DNA from: a virus
Direction: 5' to 3' (one strand)
DNA length: 33,236 nt
IMG/VR virus record: IMGVR_UViG_3300021225_000401
Span: 1 to 33,236 of that record
Part shown: in pieces, positions 16,001 to 24,278 of the stretch
How positions within the stretch are numbered: position 1 is the stretch's first letter
Layout of the letters: every line of letters begins with the position of its first letter
The notes under the pieces: model-generated
What the model was told of the DNA's origin: nothing
Seen by the model: only the letters and a program-made list of their open reading frames with translations
Databases searched by the model: none
Translations under genes and position numbers: made by a program

Positions 16001-16210
16001 AAACGGTGCGCGATTCTTGCCAAGCTTGGTTAAAAACTGCACCCAATGAACACTAAACAGCCGAGAATCGGTTAAAACCCGCGTATTGCCCGGGCAAATT
16101 TCCGACGAACTGAGACTATCAAAATAAGCCGACCAGTATTGCGAAATGCGCCCATCATCCGTAATAACGCGCATTTTTGACGGCAATGCAAAAGGTGTCT
16201 TAGTGGTCAT
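13100..16210 (-). CDS. Tail spike/fibre with M14 carboxypeptidase and Kelch-like repeats (1036 aa)
   Basis: Residues 12-95 hold three copies of a roughly 30-residue motif (RVITDDGRISQYW, RVLTDSRLFSVHW, PVIYDNGLMTLPW), probably virion attachment. Residues 130-412 form an M14 zinc carboxypeptidase domain with a complete site: zinc ligands His195 and Glu198 (GIHGDERDG) and His300 (VDTHGW), substrate-binding Asn254-Arg255 (NLNRNFP), general base Glu382 (FLIEAP). About 530-775 has five Kelch-like blades (YGGYLYIIGG, YGSILYVFGG and others). The C-terminal 190 residues are beta-rich. It lies after the gp10-like tail gene with an ATGA overlap, the place of a receptor-binding protein. The substrate may be peptidoglycan peptide or a surface polypeptide. 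Confidence 0.88.
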   Translation of the reverse strand: MTTKTPFALPSKMRVITDDGRISQYWSAYFDSLSSSEICPGNTRVLTDSRLFSVHWVQFLTKLGKNRAPFHEPVIYDNGLMTLPWLIFFGIVSREVYPTLPEASISASTQASEHTLLNSPFKFIETVGLSSPFTDSTTAYSYTQTLLEAASLAARFPRVVTFEDVAILPSGNKITALRIRDTGNNPLVVISTGIHGDERDGVPGMMRFATEYALATLPSIAKIANTVGLIIILSVNADGVVDNTRNNRNHINLNRNFPWFWPLEDDLDKGASVSSEPETVGVQNWSLDFVNRVYVAVDTHGWTSQVIWGFLIEQIYWHQEGEVAHRRAYHYINNLVTKRDWSRFTIVNDQPTLAERKSHEKPYLYNWFRNRGNPKAVVFLIEAPQTENPGVTSTVFMDVLLGAVMTAMDMYAAPRLSGFEVTPDLTVVNSNSDFSGWNTPENRPDFFSYGKCSLSNHVGNTFDMTPYYSLGWSKVLRSSTMVIASDSTALSVAGVTLVGAQTACYKCLPDGSMATSNAFPISVQELAAATNGSTVWAYGGIDGSTTYQAGLYSKSITGSDSWVFIANVTNSGIDVALQRHEMVYYGGYLYIIGGRTLASVSKAIYKVNPATGVATLLVNMPSNTQRHTVALYGSILYVFGGDAGITIRTTIYKVNLVAGTVSTLSATLPAAVINSTCVYSADEAYIAFGNTDTAGTIFVSTIFKFVFSTETITTISYTLDSYENDEGNTIYVREPLVARGCGYYDTRSDTPVFVGGDSALGLTDIVWELNGTMLSTRGSVLTTHSYIRSRQAFTTALDEEYVLVANVTSNSVMNDFSACHAAAVLIVGPLSSPSRVSDNVRRVPSYTKTPLFMPVKIRPGETGASMLRMYVRFWHSSSSIKFSDGMQLLKCGSSKAVAAFGLISGTSRAETSYSSYDMEGIFSPFWGAKTPINQVVLDFTTFELWYVANDSDLVDPNGYFQLKWTNDAGAQTYDFPIFRLNLSKSVQDWRRDSVCWKVTGATTFSIWWYGNIYSKTMDTPAPSSWVSNGAGILVGI

Positions 16211-17640
16211 GACTCTAGTTCTTGACCTTCAACCACCGCCCCTATGATGATGACTTTTACAGGGTCGCTAATTTTGATATTGAAAACCCAATCTCTAGCC
16301 GCGCCTAGTCGTCGCCATTCCGCACGGGTTTTGTACTTACCAATTGCGCCTAAATTAACCCACAATTCATTACCAAATGTGTGCCCACCATCACGGGAAA
16401 TCCTGAGCATCGCTTTTGGTGCTGAACCTTGACCCGTTGCAGTACCCACGCCGCCTTCAATATCTATTCGCAAACGCCGGATAGTTACACTGCTTAATGC
16501 TTTACTGAATGAATGCGATCCCGTTATCTCCCGCTCAATCGGTGCGCCGTTGTCGGTAGTTGCGTTACTGTCCAGCAAATACAATTGACCGTTGCGATAA
16601 TCCGACACGATAAACTTTGTACCAAAGCCCGTGCCAATGTCGCCTAAGTGACGGCTAAACCCGTAAGACTTCAATTGCGACCATGCGCCACTGCTCGCCT
16701 CATAAAGCCATGATGCGCCCTGACTTCTGAATGTGATCTGGTAAAACTGCCGACCGTTCATGGTGTAGCCAAAACCCACGGCATCTTCTGGCGACACATA
16801 GTCACGAATCAGAAAATCAATGTCAGGCGTACTAATTGGAGTTAACACATACCCGATCAACTGAGCAATGACTAGAGAGCCGTGACGATTGCGGAATAGT
16901 CCGGTTAATTGCCCTGCGCATTTTGAAAGCGACCATTTAGCCGCAAGGCCACCCTCAGACGGAGCGGCATTAATGCGAATGAATGGGAAGGCGGTATCTG
17001 CAAACGGAGTCCATATTTCAGTCGATGAAGTGCCAAACAATACCAGCATCCCCGCATCGGCAACCACCGCTTGCAGGTCATCAGGACTACTTTCGGCTGT
17101 TGCATAATCCAACGCGCCCCACGTCAAACCGTCGTACAGGCCAGAAATAAAAAACTGTCCGGTATTGATACGATTGACAATGAATCGACCAGCTAAAAAC
17201 GTGACTGAATCAGCCGCATAGAGCATCGTTGACGTAATGTTAGTTAACGCCGATGTATTAATGTTGAAAATATAGCCATGCGTTCCGGTAACAATACAGA
17301 TTTGAGCGCCGTTGTTCGCCATTGACACACGGCTAGTCAAGTCGGCTGGAGTTGATGCCGGAAACGTTGCGACCGTTGCAAAGCTGCCGTTATTTTGCAC
17401 GGCAATCAAATTATCACGCTGGACAACATAAAGCGTGTCGTTTTGCTCCATCCAGTGCATACCGCGAGTAATTTCCCCGCTTGGATTGCTGAGCAAATTT
17501 AGTCCAGGCGTACCGACTGCCGCCACGTTGGTTTTGTCGGCTTGCGCTTGAATGTCGAGATAAAGATTAACGCGCTTTTGTGCGGTCAGATTGGGGGATT
17601 TTGACTGTTGCCCGATGCCAAACAGGTTATAAGCTGGCAT
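16207..17640 (-). CDS. P22 gp10-like packaged DNA stabilisation / tail hub protein (477 aa)
   Basis: Family features include the N-terminal MPAYNLFGIGQQSKSPNLTA and KRVNLYLD, then GTPGL, repeated beta blades, ESSPDDLQAVVADAGMLVLF and FGTSSTEIWTP, then NRHGS and a C-terminal ARDWVFNIKISDPVKVIIIGA. In P22, gp10 closes the portal after packaging and joins the tail needle to the gp4 ring. The length is close to the P22 protein. Start and stop overlap the neighbouring genes by one and four bases. No separate tail-needle gene was recognised downstream, so the needle may be missing or unrecognisable. Confidence 0.87.
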   Translation of the reverse strand: MPAYNLFGIGQQSKSPNLTAQKRVNLYLDIQAQADKTNVAAVGTPGLNLLSNPSGEITRGMHWMEQNDTLYVVQRDNLIAVQNNGSFATVATFPASTPADLTSRVSMANNGAQICIVTGTHGYIFNINTSALTNITSTMLYAADSVTFLAGRFIVNRINTGQFFISGLYDGLTWGALDYATAESSPDDLQAVVADAGMLVLFGTSSTEIWTPFADTAFPFIRINAAPSEGGLAAKWSLSKCAGQLTGLFRNRHGSLVIAQLIGYVLTPISTPDIDFLIRDYVSPEDAVGFGYTMNGRQFYQITFRSQGASWLYEASSGAWSQLKSYGFSRHLGDIGTGFGTKFIVSDYRNGQLYLLDSNATTDNGAPIEREITGSHSFSKALSSVTIRRLRIDIEGGVGTATGQGSAPKAMLRISRDGGHTFGNELWVNLGAIGKYKTRAEWRRLGAARDWVFNIKISDPVKVIIIGAVVEGQELES

Positions 17641-18830
17641 TAGTTGCCCCGATAAATGTTAAAGCCGCTGCCATTTTTCCCAGTCAATGCAATATCAATC
17701 TGAGCAGTGATAGGCCGTTTATTTGTGCGCTTGATGCCAGCTTTTGCCGATATAGCCAACGTCATAACATCCGCCCCCGCTGTGGTTTGATATTCATGGG
17801 CAATCTCAACCGCAAGGCAATATTTCATAGCCCTACAATAGCCAGGTGGTAATTCTACCGGGCTGTTTAATGTGTGGAATTGTGTAAACTCTTTCCGTGT
17901 GTACAACGACAGCGATACTGGCGCGTTTGGCGTTGGGTAAATATGGACAACTTCCAACGGGTAAGTTTTTTCTATATAGCAATATTGTGGAAAACCACCC
18001 ACCAGCGATTTAAGTTTAATTGCTGCCCAGTCGTCATATTCGAGCAAATCAAGCGGGTAATCAATACCGTTAACATTGAACGTAGCTTTTTCAATTTGCA
18101 TAGGTCTAGCCGTGTCAAAGTTCCCGCCGGGCCCTAGCGTATAAGTTGACTGATTTATCGTTAATGGAAAAATCTCACTAGTTACGTTAGTAATCATCAA
18201 CGATTCATTACTCCAACCGTCCAACATAAGATTAAGGCAATCTAAAGCATCCTGCGCTTCGCTATCGGTTAGCGACACATCTGGAGACAATACCTGCAAA
18301 ATTCGTAATGCACCGCTAATGATGCCAATTGCTGTGCATCCTTTTCGATAATTAACAAGGCTTACTGTGGCCTTGGCTGCGGTTATTGAAAAACTTGGAA
18401 CATTAGCAAAAATTGGCAAATCATAAGTTAGTAAAATAGATGAAATAAGCGTGTTTTGCGCCCCCCCCATACTAATATAAAATTCTATGTAATCAATCCC
18501 GTCAGAAAACGGGTCAATTTTTGTAAAAGTTTTTGCGCCTGTTGTGACGTATGCGCCGCCATTAGAAATATAATTTAATCCCGGCATAGCGAACATGTAT
18601 ATAACTGTACCACCTGGATTCGATACGTTATTTGTCATCACGATTTGAAGTGATACCAAATAATTAACGCTTATGGGTGATATTGGCGTTATTCTGATAA
18701 TTGCAGTATCAAAACCAGTTATTACCGCGCCACTGCCGCCCCAAGTTACCGTACAAGCTGGCGAACTATATGGCGACGTGGCTATATTGACTAATGATTG
18801 ACTACATAGCTGGACTGTTGAAATAGTCAT
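17640..18830 (-). CDS. gp4-like tail accessory factor with N-terminal extension (396 aa)
   Basis: The C-terminal part, from about residue 155, is a P22 gp4-type head-completion domain: ALRILQVLSPDVSLTDSEAQ, DALDCLNLMLDGWSNESLMI, LGPGGNFDTARPMQIEKA, FPQYCYIEKTYPLEVVHIYP and PPGYCRAMKYCLAVEIAHEY. It would form a ring under the portal. Family members are usually about 160-220 residues. Here an extra N-terminal domain of about 150 residues is rich in Ser, Thr, Ile and Val, looks like a beta sandwich, and is not recognised. The extension has no internal stop and the whole frame is open, so fusion is real in the sequence. Confidence 0.82.
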   Translation of the reverse strand: MTISTVQLCSQSLVNIATSPYSSPACTVTWGGSGAVITGFDTAIIRITPISPISVNYLVSLQIVMTNNVSNPGGTVIYMFAMPGLNYISNGGAYVTTGAKTFTKIDPFSDGIDYIEFYISMGGAQNTLISSILLTYDLPIFANVPSFSITAAKATVSLVNYRKGCTAIGIISGALRILQVLSPDVSLTDSEAQDALDCLNLMLDGWSNESLMITNVTSEIFPLTINQSTYTLGPGGNFDTARPMQIEKATFNVNGIDYPLDLLEYDDWAAIKLKSLVGGFPQYCYIEKTYPLEVVHIYPTPNAPVSLSLYTRKEFTQFHTLNSPVELPPGYCRAMKYCLAVEIAHEYQTTAGADVMTLAISAKAGIKRTNKRPITAQIDIALTGKNGSGFNIYRGN

Positions 18831-19267
18831 TATGGCGTTACGCTGTTAATGTACAAAGGAGTGGTAAAGCTTATATTGATATTAGAGGCGGTTGCCGATT
18901 GTGCGCCGCCAAAATCAATATATTGAACTAATAAATCCGTTGCCGCCGAACCCGTATTACGGTAAATAATAGCCCCAACAAAATTTAATGTTGCAGCAAC
19001 CCAACCATCTACAATATTTTGCCAAATAACAGGCAATCGTTTGTTTGTCGTGTCCAATGAGCCAAGCAAATAATTTAAAGCAATGCCTCCCGATGTATAG
19101 CCAGTCCCTACCGCTTCGTTAATTACATCAGAACGATGCACCATACTATCAATATTCACCTGCACCAAATTTGTACTGATGAGCATAATCTTATAAGTGT
19201 GCGTAGTGAAATTAATATTCCCCGCCGCTATTGCGCTTAATACGTTAGTAAAATTAGTAGTGTCCAT
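18830..19267 (-). CDS. Probable head decoration or structural protein (145 aa)
   Basis: A Thr/Asn/Ser-rich beta protein. The start THTYKIMLISTNLVQVNIDS and the motif NEAVGTGYTSGGIAL resemble a widespread type of phage structural protein with a 'E-x-x-G-T-G-Y-T-x-G-G' signature found near coat genes. It ends with beta strands (LLVQYIDFGGAQSATASNIN). The ribosome site is AAGG. It is coupled to the gp4-like gene through a one-base overlap. The exact virion role, decoration or head fibre, is not shown by the sequence. Confidence 0.7.
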   Translation of the reverse strand: MDTTNFTNVLSAIAAGNINFTTHTYKIMLISTNLVQVNIDSMVHRSDVINEAVGTGYTSGGIALNYLLGSLDTTNKRLPVIWQNIVDGWVAATLNFVGAIIYRNTGSAATDLLVQYIDFGGAQSATASNINISFTTPLYINSVTP

Positions 19268-19319
19268 AAAAAACCTTAATTTTTAGGGCTTAGTGGTTGC
19301 CATCCTTGGCAGGGGTTGT

Positions 19320-19655
19320 TTATCTAAAAAACGCGCCGAAAATTGCCAGCGACCAAGTAGCCGTAGCAGGTGGCGTAATGGCTGCCGCTGTGTTGTTTTT
19401 CCATGTTGCCGTAACTGTGTTAGTTGCGGAAATGGTCAAGCTTGTTAACACCAAACCTTTGGGAATTGTGACGGCATCACGTGGGCATAAACCAAATTTT
19501 GTATCGGTTGTTACCGCGCCTGTGAATGTGTAGTTTTCGGTTATTGACGCGCCCGCCGCAATGGCTGTGCCGCTGTTAATGAATACCGTTCCGGTAATGG
19601 TAGCAATCGGGAAAGTCCCGACAAGCATACCTGTACTATTGCTATCTGCTGACAT
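19320..19655 (-). CDS. Probable structural protein near coat gene (111 aa)
   Basis: A small, Thr/Ala-rich beta protein with an Ig-like pattern (ITENYTFTGAVTTDTKFGLC, LTSLTISATNTVTATWKNNT). It starts at ATG 19655 after AGGTG. It lies between a hairpin terminator downstream of the coat gene and the 145-residue structural gene. High abundance as a capsid surface or decoration protein would fit the place directly after coat, but this is inferred. No signal peptide is seen. Confidence 0.65.
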   Translation of the reverse strand: MSADSNSTGMLVGTFPIATITGTVFINSGTAIAAGASITENYTFTGAVTTDTKFGLCPRDAVTIPKGLVLTSLTISATNTVTATWKNNTAAAITPPATATWSLAIFGAFFR

Positions 19656-19678
19656 AAATCACCTATAAATTGTGGAAA

Positions 19679-19700
19679 ATGGCGGCGATTAAACCGCCAT
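19679..19700 (-). terminator. Hairpin after coat gene
   Basis: ATGGCGG and CCGCCAT form a perfect 7-bp stem with an 8-base loop, 11 bases after the coat stop. On the minus strand it is followed by a short ATTTTCC tract, so it is probably a partial terminator or an mRNA 3' stabiliser that lets coat be made in excess. Confidence 0.6.
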
Positions 19701-19710
19701 AAAAAATGGA

Positions 19711-20952
19711 TTAACCGCCTAAGCGCACCGCTAAGTCAGGGTAGATGGTTTTAACGCCATACAACACCTCAATACGGCAAGGCATCATGTTTGAGTTGAT
19801 GTCATACGCCTGAACAATACGAAGGCCAATACCCTTATAGTTTTCACGCGCCGCAAAATGCACGCCATTTGGCAATTCTTGATCAACGGTAACCAATGCA
19901 AACGCATTTTTATTGAAAAGCATGTTTTGCGATTGAGCCGCCGCCGCTACTGCACCAGTATGCACCGTGATTGCCGCCGTGCCTGCTGGAGTACCTATAC
20001 AAGTAGCTAATTGACCTGATGGTATGTAAGGCGGATAAATTGGCAATGTGCCGGAGGTAGTAACGGTTGTATCAGCGGTTACCACAAACTGCATTAAGCG
20101 GCCTGTAGATAAACGGTTTTGCGGGTTGATAGCAAACACGCCAGCAATCGAGATAATCGTGCCTTTTGGAATCGTACCCGCTGTGGTTGTCACCGCTAAA
20201 GTAGTTGCACCGGATGCTGGAGCCGCCGAAATAGCAGTAAGCGAACCCGCCGCCATTGGCGTAAATTGCTTAATGTTTGCGTCTTGCGCCCAGTCAAAAC
20301 CAAGTGTATTAGTTGCAAGTGCCGCGTCTTGGAAAATTGAGCTAATTTTTCCATTAGGATTAAATAAACCTGTCATAGATGACACAATCGACACCTGAGA
20401 CATAGGGTCAACAACCGCCGCACGTTGCGAAAGTGGAACGCCAGACTCGGTTAAAATCGCGCCGCCCGTCAAAATAGCCCCTTGAACACCTGCCAGCGTA
20501 GCCGAACCGCCATTAAGTGCGCCGCTTGTGCCGTAAGATGCCGCGTTGGCGCTGTGGTTAACGATCCGGTTAACGTCCAGATACAAGTTTGCAACTGCCT
20601 CATCAATCCGGTTAGCAACCGTTGCCATTGCTGGCTTTAAGAAACGGTCTTTAAAATCGTCAATATTTAACGCTAAATCGGTTGCTGAAAATGTAATATC
20701 AACACCTGCCATAGAATCAACGACAATCGGAACAAATGTTTCGTTAGACGCTTCAACAGATAACGCTTCACCAGTACGCCCTAAATAACGTGGCGGTTTG
20801 CGTAGGTTGTAAGTTGCGCCGATTTTTGCGCCCGTGTTTGCAAATTGGTTGCTGTATTCCCGATTGATTGCTTTTGACAAAGTCAAATCGTTTTCCAGCA
20901 CTATCAATGCCTCTTTAGCAATGACAGAGCTAGTAAGTAAGTTATTAGCCAT
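19711..20952 (-). CDS. Major coat protein, P22 gp5-like (413 aa)
   Basis: The N-terminus ANNLLTSSVIAKEALIVLEN, GAKIGATYNLRKPPRYLGRT and the following DITFSATDLALNIDDFKDRF belong to the P22 coat family with the HK97 fold. An inserted Gly/Ala/Thr-rich region at about 235-330 may correspond to the P22 I-domain. Length is near the 430 residues of P22 gp5. It has the best ribosome site of the late region (AGGAG, 5 bases before ATG) and its own downstream hairpin, which suits high expression. The scaffold gene lies just upstream. Confidence 0.93.
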   Translation of the reverse strand: MANNLLTSSVIAKEALIVLENDLTLSKAINREYSNQFANTGAKIGATYNLRKPPRYLGRTGEALSVEASNETFVPIVVDSMAGVDITFSATDLALNIDDFKDRFLKPAMATVANRIDEAVANLYLDVNRIVNHSANAASYGTSGALNGGSATLAGVQGAILTGGAILTESGVPLSQRAAVVDPMSQVSIVSSMTGLFNPNGKISSIFQDAALATNTLGFDWAQDANIKQFTPMAAGSLTAISAAPASGATTLAVTTTAGTIPKGTIISIAGVFAINPQNRLSTGRLMQFVVTADTTVTTSGTLPIYPPYIPSGQLATCIGTPAGTAAITVHTGAVAAAAQSQNMLFNKNAFALVTVDQELPNGVHFAARENYKGIGLRIVQAYDINSNMMPCRIEVLYGVKTIYPDLAVRLGG

Positions 20953-20982
20953 TTAAGCTCCTATTGGCCTGAGCCAAATTAA

Positions 20983-21783
20983 TTAACCTTGCTTGGATTT
21001 CCTCCAAGCCGCGTATTCGTCCATATTCATTTTGTCTGGGTCTTTTACCCCAGTTGTTGCGCGTCCGCCTGTTAGCGGGTCGATAGGCTTTGGAGCGTTT
21101 GAAACAGGTTTTTTAGCTGGTTCAGACGGGGTATTCTTTAATAATTGCGCCTCAAGTTTGCCGATATAGCGGCTCGCCTGTAACGGGGTCATGTTGCCAA
21201 TTTTGTCCAGCTCTTCTGGGTTTTTGCCCAAAAAATAAGCCAGTTCCGCAGGAGCTTCGGACTCCTGAATAATTTCAATAAATTCGGGTATTTTTGCTAA
21301 GTCATGTGACTGAAAGTCCGCTCTAGCATCCTCGTAATCAGGATATTTAGCCGCAATTTCCTTTTCTGATGTTGCAAATTGCTGTTGTTTTTGCTGCTGA
21401 ACCGCTTGGCGTTCCTTTGCTTGAAAGCGTTGCTCGACCTTGTACTCTGCCATCGCCTCAATATAATCTGGATCATAACGCCCTGCAGGATATTGCGACG
21501 GGTCAGGCGCACCCAATGAATCAACGCGCTGATTAGCTGAATTAGCTTGTTCGTGCTGTTTGCGCAAATTCGCAAGTTCTTGCTCAAGCTGGTCAGCGCG
21601 TCGCCGTTCGTCATGTCTTTTTCTGGTTAGCTCATCAATCCGCTTTTGCACACCTTTTGGCAATGGTGGCGGCTCTGGCTCGTTGTCATGATCAACATTG
21701 GTTTCTAAATTTTCCTGCTCATTTCTGGCCTGATTGCCGCTGTCTAACAGTGCAACATCATCAACTTGGTTTTCATTACTCAT
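20983..21783 (-). CDS. Scaffolding protein (266 aa)
   Basis: Acidic N-terminus, then a long charged coiled coil (about residues 45-80 and 110-150, rich in Arg, Gln and Glu), a central part with AKYPDYEDARADF and PAELAYFLGKNPEELDKI, and a basic C-terminal tail. This is the usual plan of P22-type internal scaffolds, whose C-terminal basic helices bind coat subunits. It directly precedes coat. The PAELAYFLGKNPEEL block is common in such phage proteins. It should leave the procapsid before or during packaging. Confidence 0.85.
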   Translation of the reverse strand: MSNENQVDDVALLDSGNQARNEQENLETNVDHDNEPEPPPLPKGVQKRIDELTRKRHDERRRADQLEQELANLRKQHEQANSANQRVDSLGAPDPSQYPAGRYDPDYIEAMAEYKVEQRFQAKERQAVQQQKQQQFATSEKEIAAKYPDYEDARADFQSHDLAKIPEFIEIIQESEAPAELAYFLGKNPEELDKIGNMTPLQASRYIGKLEAQLLKNTPSEPAKKPVSNAPKPIDPLTGGRATTGVKDPDKMNMDEYAAWRKSKQG

Positions 21784-21825
21784 TTTGTGCGCCTGTGGCT
21801 AAATCTTGCGTTAAAAATAACGGTT

Positions 21826-22257
21826 TTAAAGAATAATTGAGCCGCCAACTGTGGCGGTTACTGCTGGCGTTGTACCGCCAATGGTGTAAGAAATTCTATA
21901 TATGCGGGGTAATGGCTGTCTGATTGAAACGTTTGCAACTGTTGCCGAGTCACCCGAAACCGTTAACTGGGTAAATCCAGTTGCGGCAATAACCGACGTG
22001 GCAAGCATTGTGTAATAAACACCGCTTGCCACATCCTTTCCTTGTATTGAAACTATTAAAGTTGGAGCGGTTCCGGTTAGTCCGGTTACGTTTACGCCAA
22101 GTTGAAGGCTTTTACAGTTTGTATTAATAAAATCTGGACTATTCCCGCTTAAAGACTCTGCATTAAGAGTTAACAGCGTTAAATCCATGTTTCCGGTCAT
22201 TTGGTCATAATTTGGATCAGCGTATAACCCAAGCGTTTTGCGTAATTCGATAAACAT
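21826..22257 (-). CDS. Hypothetical structural protein between portal and scaffold (143 aa)
   Basis: A beta-rich protein with regular Val/Thr/Gly strands (SIQGKDVASGVYYTMLATSV, ATVANVSIRQPLPRIYRISY), similar in style to Ig-like or jelly-roll head accessory proteins. The ribosome site AGGATTA precedes ATG 22257. No cysteine cluster or catalytic site is present. In P22 the scaffold follows the portal directly, so this is an addition. A minor capsid or decoration role is possible. Confidence 0.68.
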   Translation of the reverse strand: MFIELRKTLGLYADPNYDQMTGNMDLTLLTLNAESLSGNSPDFINTNCKSLQLGVNVTGLTGTAPTLIVSIQGKDVASGVYYTMLATSVIAATGFTQLTVSGDSATVANVSIRQPLPRIYRISYTIGGTTPAVTATVGGSIIL

Positions 22258-22259
22258 AA

Positions 22260-24278
22260 CTAATCCTGATTTATGGTTGCAGTTTGCTCGCTAACGTCGC
22301 CAGCGTCGTTGTAATCTCGTTCGGCTTTGGTCATCTCGTGGATGTGCTTAAATTGCTTGTCTTGTGCATCCGCTTCAACCTGCATTCGCTTGGTTTCAGC
22401 TTCAAACCATTTAATTTCTAACTCATCTTTTTTGCTTTCCAATGCCGCTGTTGCAGTCAATAATTCTTGGCTCAAATGCTCTACTTGGTCAGCCATTTGA
22501 TTCATCTGCTGCTCGATTTTCGGATCAATCTGCCGGCCTTCGCCTTCTTTTTCTTGCTGCTGTAGCTGTGGCGGTAACATCAGCTTCATGCGCTTACTGA
22601 TTTCCTCAGCACCAGGCCAATCCATATTAGCTACGATCAAATCCCCTGCAACTTGCATAATTTGCGGGTCAGTCTGTACCATTGCCATCATCGCCTCGGC
22701 TGCTTCCTGCCGTTTGGTTGCGTAAGATGGGCCAGTATCAACAACCACGTCATACTTACCCACGCCCAAATTGTAAATACTCTGAATCTCGCCTTTTTCG
22801 TCCTTAACTTCCGTTTTTGGTGCTTCCATATCGGGGTCGAGCCGAACGGTTTGAGGCGTACCATCAACACCAAAAATCCTAGCAACCCGCGCCGTGTCGT
22901 AAATCTTGGGAATCATCTCAACCAAAATTCGCCCAGCGTGTTGTATTGACCGCCCCAAGTTGTCGGAAAAGTGAAAATTCCCGATTGATGCCTGTCGTTG
23001 CTGGCTTAATATCGCTTTGCCCGACTGGTTGGATTCTTTGTTGCCCACGGAAGCATCGTAAATGCCCATGACCGCTTTGATGTCGTCAACGCTGCGATTC
23101 ATCGCGGATTCGAGACCGGGATTAGTGCCGGGAGGCATCTCGCGCCGTGGTGGTGGAACTTGTGTGCCGTTGTCGCTTATCGGGTTATACGTCAGCACCG
23201 ATACATTAATTCTGTTAGCGTTTTCCCATTCCGCCTCGTGCCCGTCCAATTGACCAGCCGCCGCAATGTAAGGCGCACGGGGAGCAAGTGCCAATAATTC
23301 GACGTTTGCCGATTGCATATAGTTGTACAATCTCGCGGGGTCTTTGGCATGGCGTGTCAAGCCGTGCAAGTGCCGCTCACCTTCTATCCAAACCTCTGAG
23401 CCGTAGACGGGGATAACCGGAATATAGCTAGTCGGTATCTCAGTGCTATCTAGCAACGTATCACCCGCAATCTTGTGCCAGTTGCACTTTTTACGTTGTG
23501 ACTTGCGCGTTTTTACAATCAGAGCCGCATCCGTCACCTCGTCAGCCCAAACAATTGAACCATCCTGAAGCAATGCCAATTCCATAGTTTTTGCTTCGAT
23601 TGCGAAGTATTCCGCAACGCGCACAGTGTCGTCACTATGCCAGCCGCCGCTATCTTTACCCAAGTCCCAGCTTGTCACATCAACGCTTGGATATAATTCC
23701 TCAAACTCTTCGCGCGGCATTTCTTCGACCACAAACGCAAATTGTGCATCCGAACCATCCGGCTCTGTGCTGTTTGTGTCAAAGTAAACTTTGTTCGGGT
23801 CAGGTACGCGCTTAATGCGTATATCTTGATCAAACGACTCTGGGTCACAGTAATCAGTAATAATCCGAAAATAGCCTAAGCCTGTATCAACCTGCCATTC
23901 TGCCGCCGTGTCGTAAGCAATCGAAGCATTTGACGCATCTTGAATATGCCTGATAATGCCCATGAATATTTCCGCCGTATCAGGGTCGGCATAATCATCA
24001 ACAGGGCGAACTTTGATAGATGGCTCGTTTTGCCGAATCTCGTTAATGACCTGATTGCGAAACTGAAACAGCCTGTTAATCGTCAACATAGGACGCTCTG
24101 AGCCTGGACGCTTACGATCACGCGCCACCGCGTCAGGCCATTGCTCACCTAAACGGACAAACTTAATATCGTCCAGCCTGTCAACTCTGCCCGTGCTTTC
24201 AGCCGAAGCCGCCATCTCAAAGCGTTTTTTGGCCTCGGTGATAATCTTGCGATCTGCTGTATCAGTTTTTTTACTCAT
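22260..24278 (-). CDS. Portal protein, P22 gp1-like (672 aa)
   Basis: Forms the twelve-fold channel for DNA packaging and exit. Family features include an early WPDAVARDRKRPGSERPMLTI-like block, then INRLFQFRNQVINEIRQNEP, RPVDDYADPDTAEIFMGIIR, YDTAAEWQVDTGLGYFRI, VFDTNS-type and EEMPREEFEELYP motifs in the first 220 residues, and a long helical C-terminal barrel rich in Glu, Lys and Gln (about 590-650). ATG 24278 overlaps the terminase stop as TAATG and is preferred over a GTG nine bases upstream. Length is typical for P22-type portals. Confidence 0.93.
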   Translation of the reverse strand: MSKKTDTADRKIITEAKKRFEMAASAESTGRVDRLDDIKFVRLGEQWPDAVARDRKRPGSERPMLTINRLFQFRNQVINEIRQNEPSIKVRPVDDYADPDTAEIFMGIIRHIQDASNASIAYDTAAEWQVDTGLGYFRIITDYCDPESFDQDIRIKRVPDPNKVYFDTNSTEPDGSDAQFAFVVEEMPREEFEELYPSVDVTSWDLGKDSGGWHSDDTVRVAEYFAIEAKTMELALLQDGSIVWADEVTDAALIVKTRKSQRKKCNWHKIAGDTLLDSTEIPTSYIPVIPVYGSEVWIEGERHLHGLTRHAKDPARLYNYMQSANVELLALAPRAPYIAAAGQLDGHEAEWENANRINVSVLTYNPISDNGTQVPPPRREMPPGTNPGLESAMNRSVDDIKAVMGIYDASVGNKESNQSGKAILSQQRQASIGNFHFSDNLGRSIQHAGRILVEMIPKIYDTARVARIFGVDGTPQTVRLDPDMEAPKTEVKDEKGEIQSIYNLGVGKYDVVVDTGPSYATKRQEAAEAMMAMVQTDPQIMQVAGDLIVANMDWPGAEEISKRMKLMLPPQLQQQEKEGEGRQIDPKIEQQMNQMADQVEHLSQELLTATAALESKKDELEIKWFEAETKRMQVEADAQDKQFKHIHEMTKAERDYNDAGDVSEQTATINQD

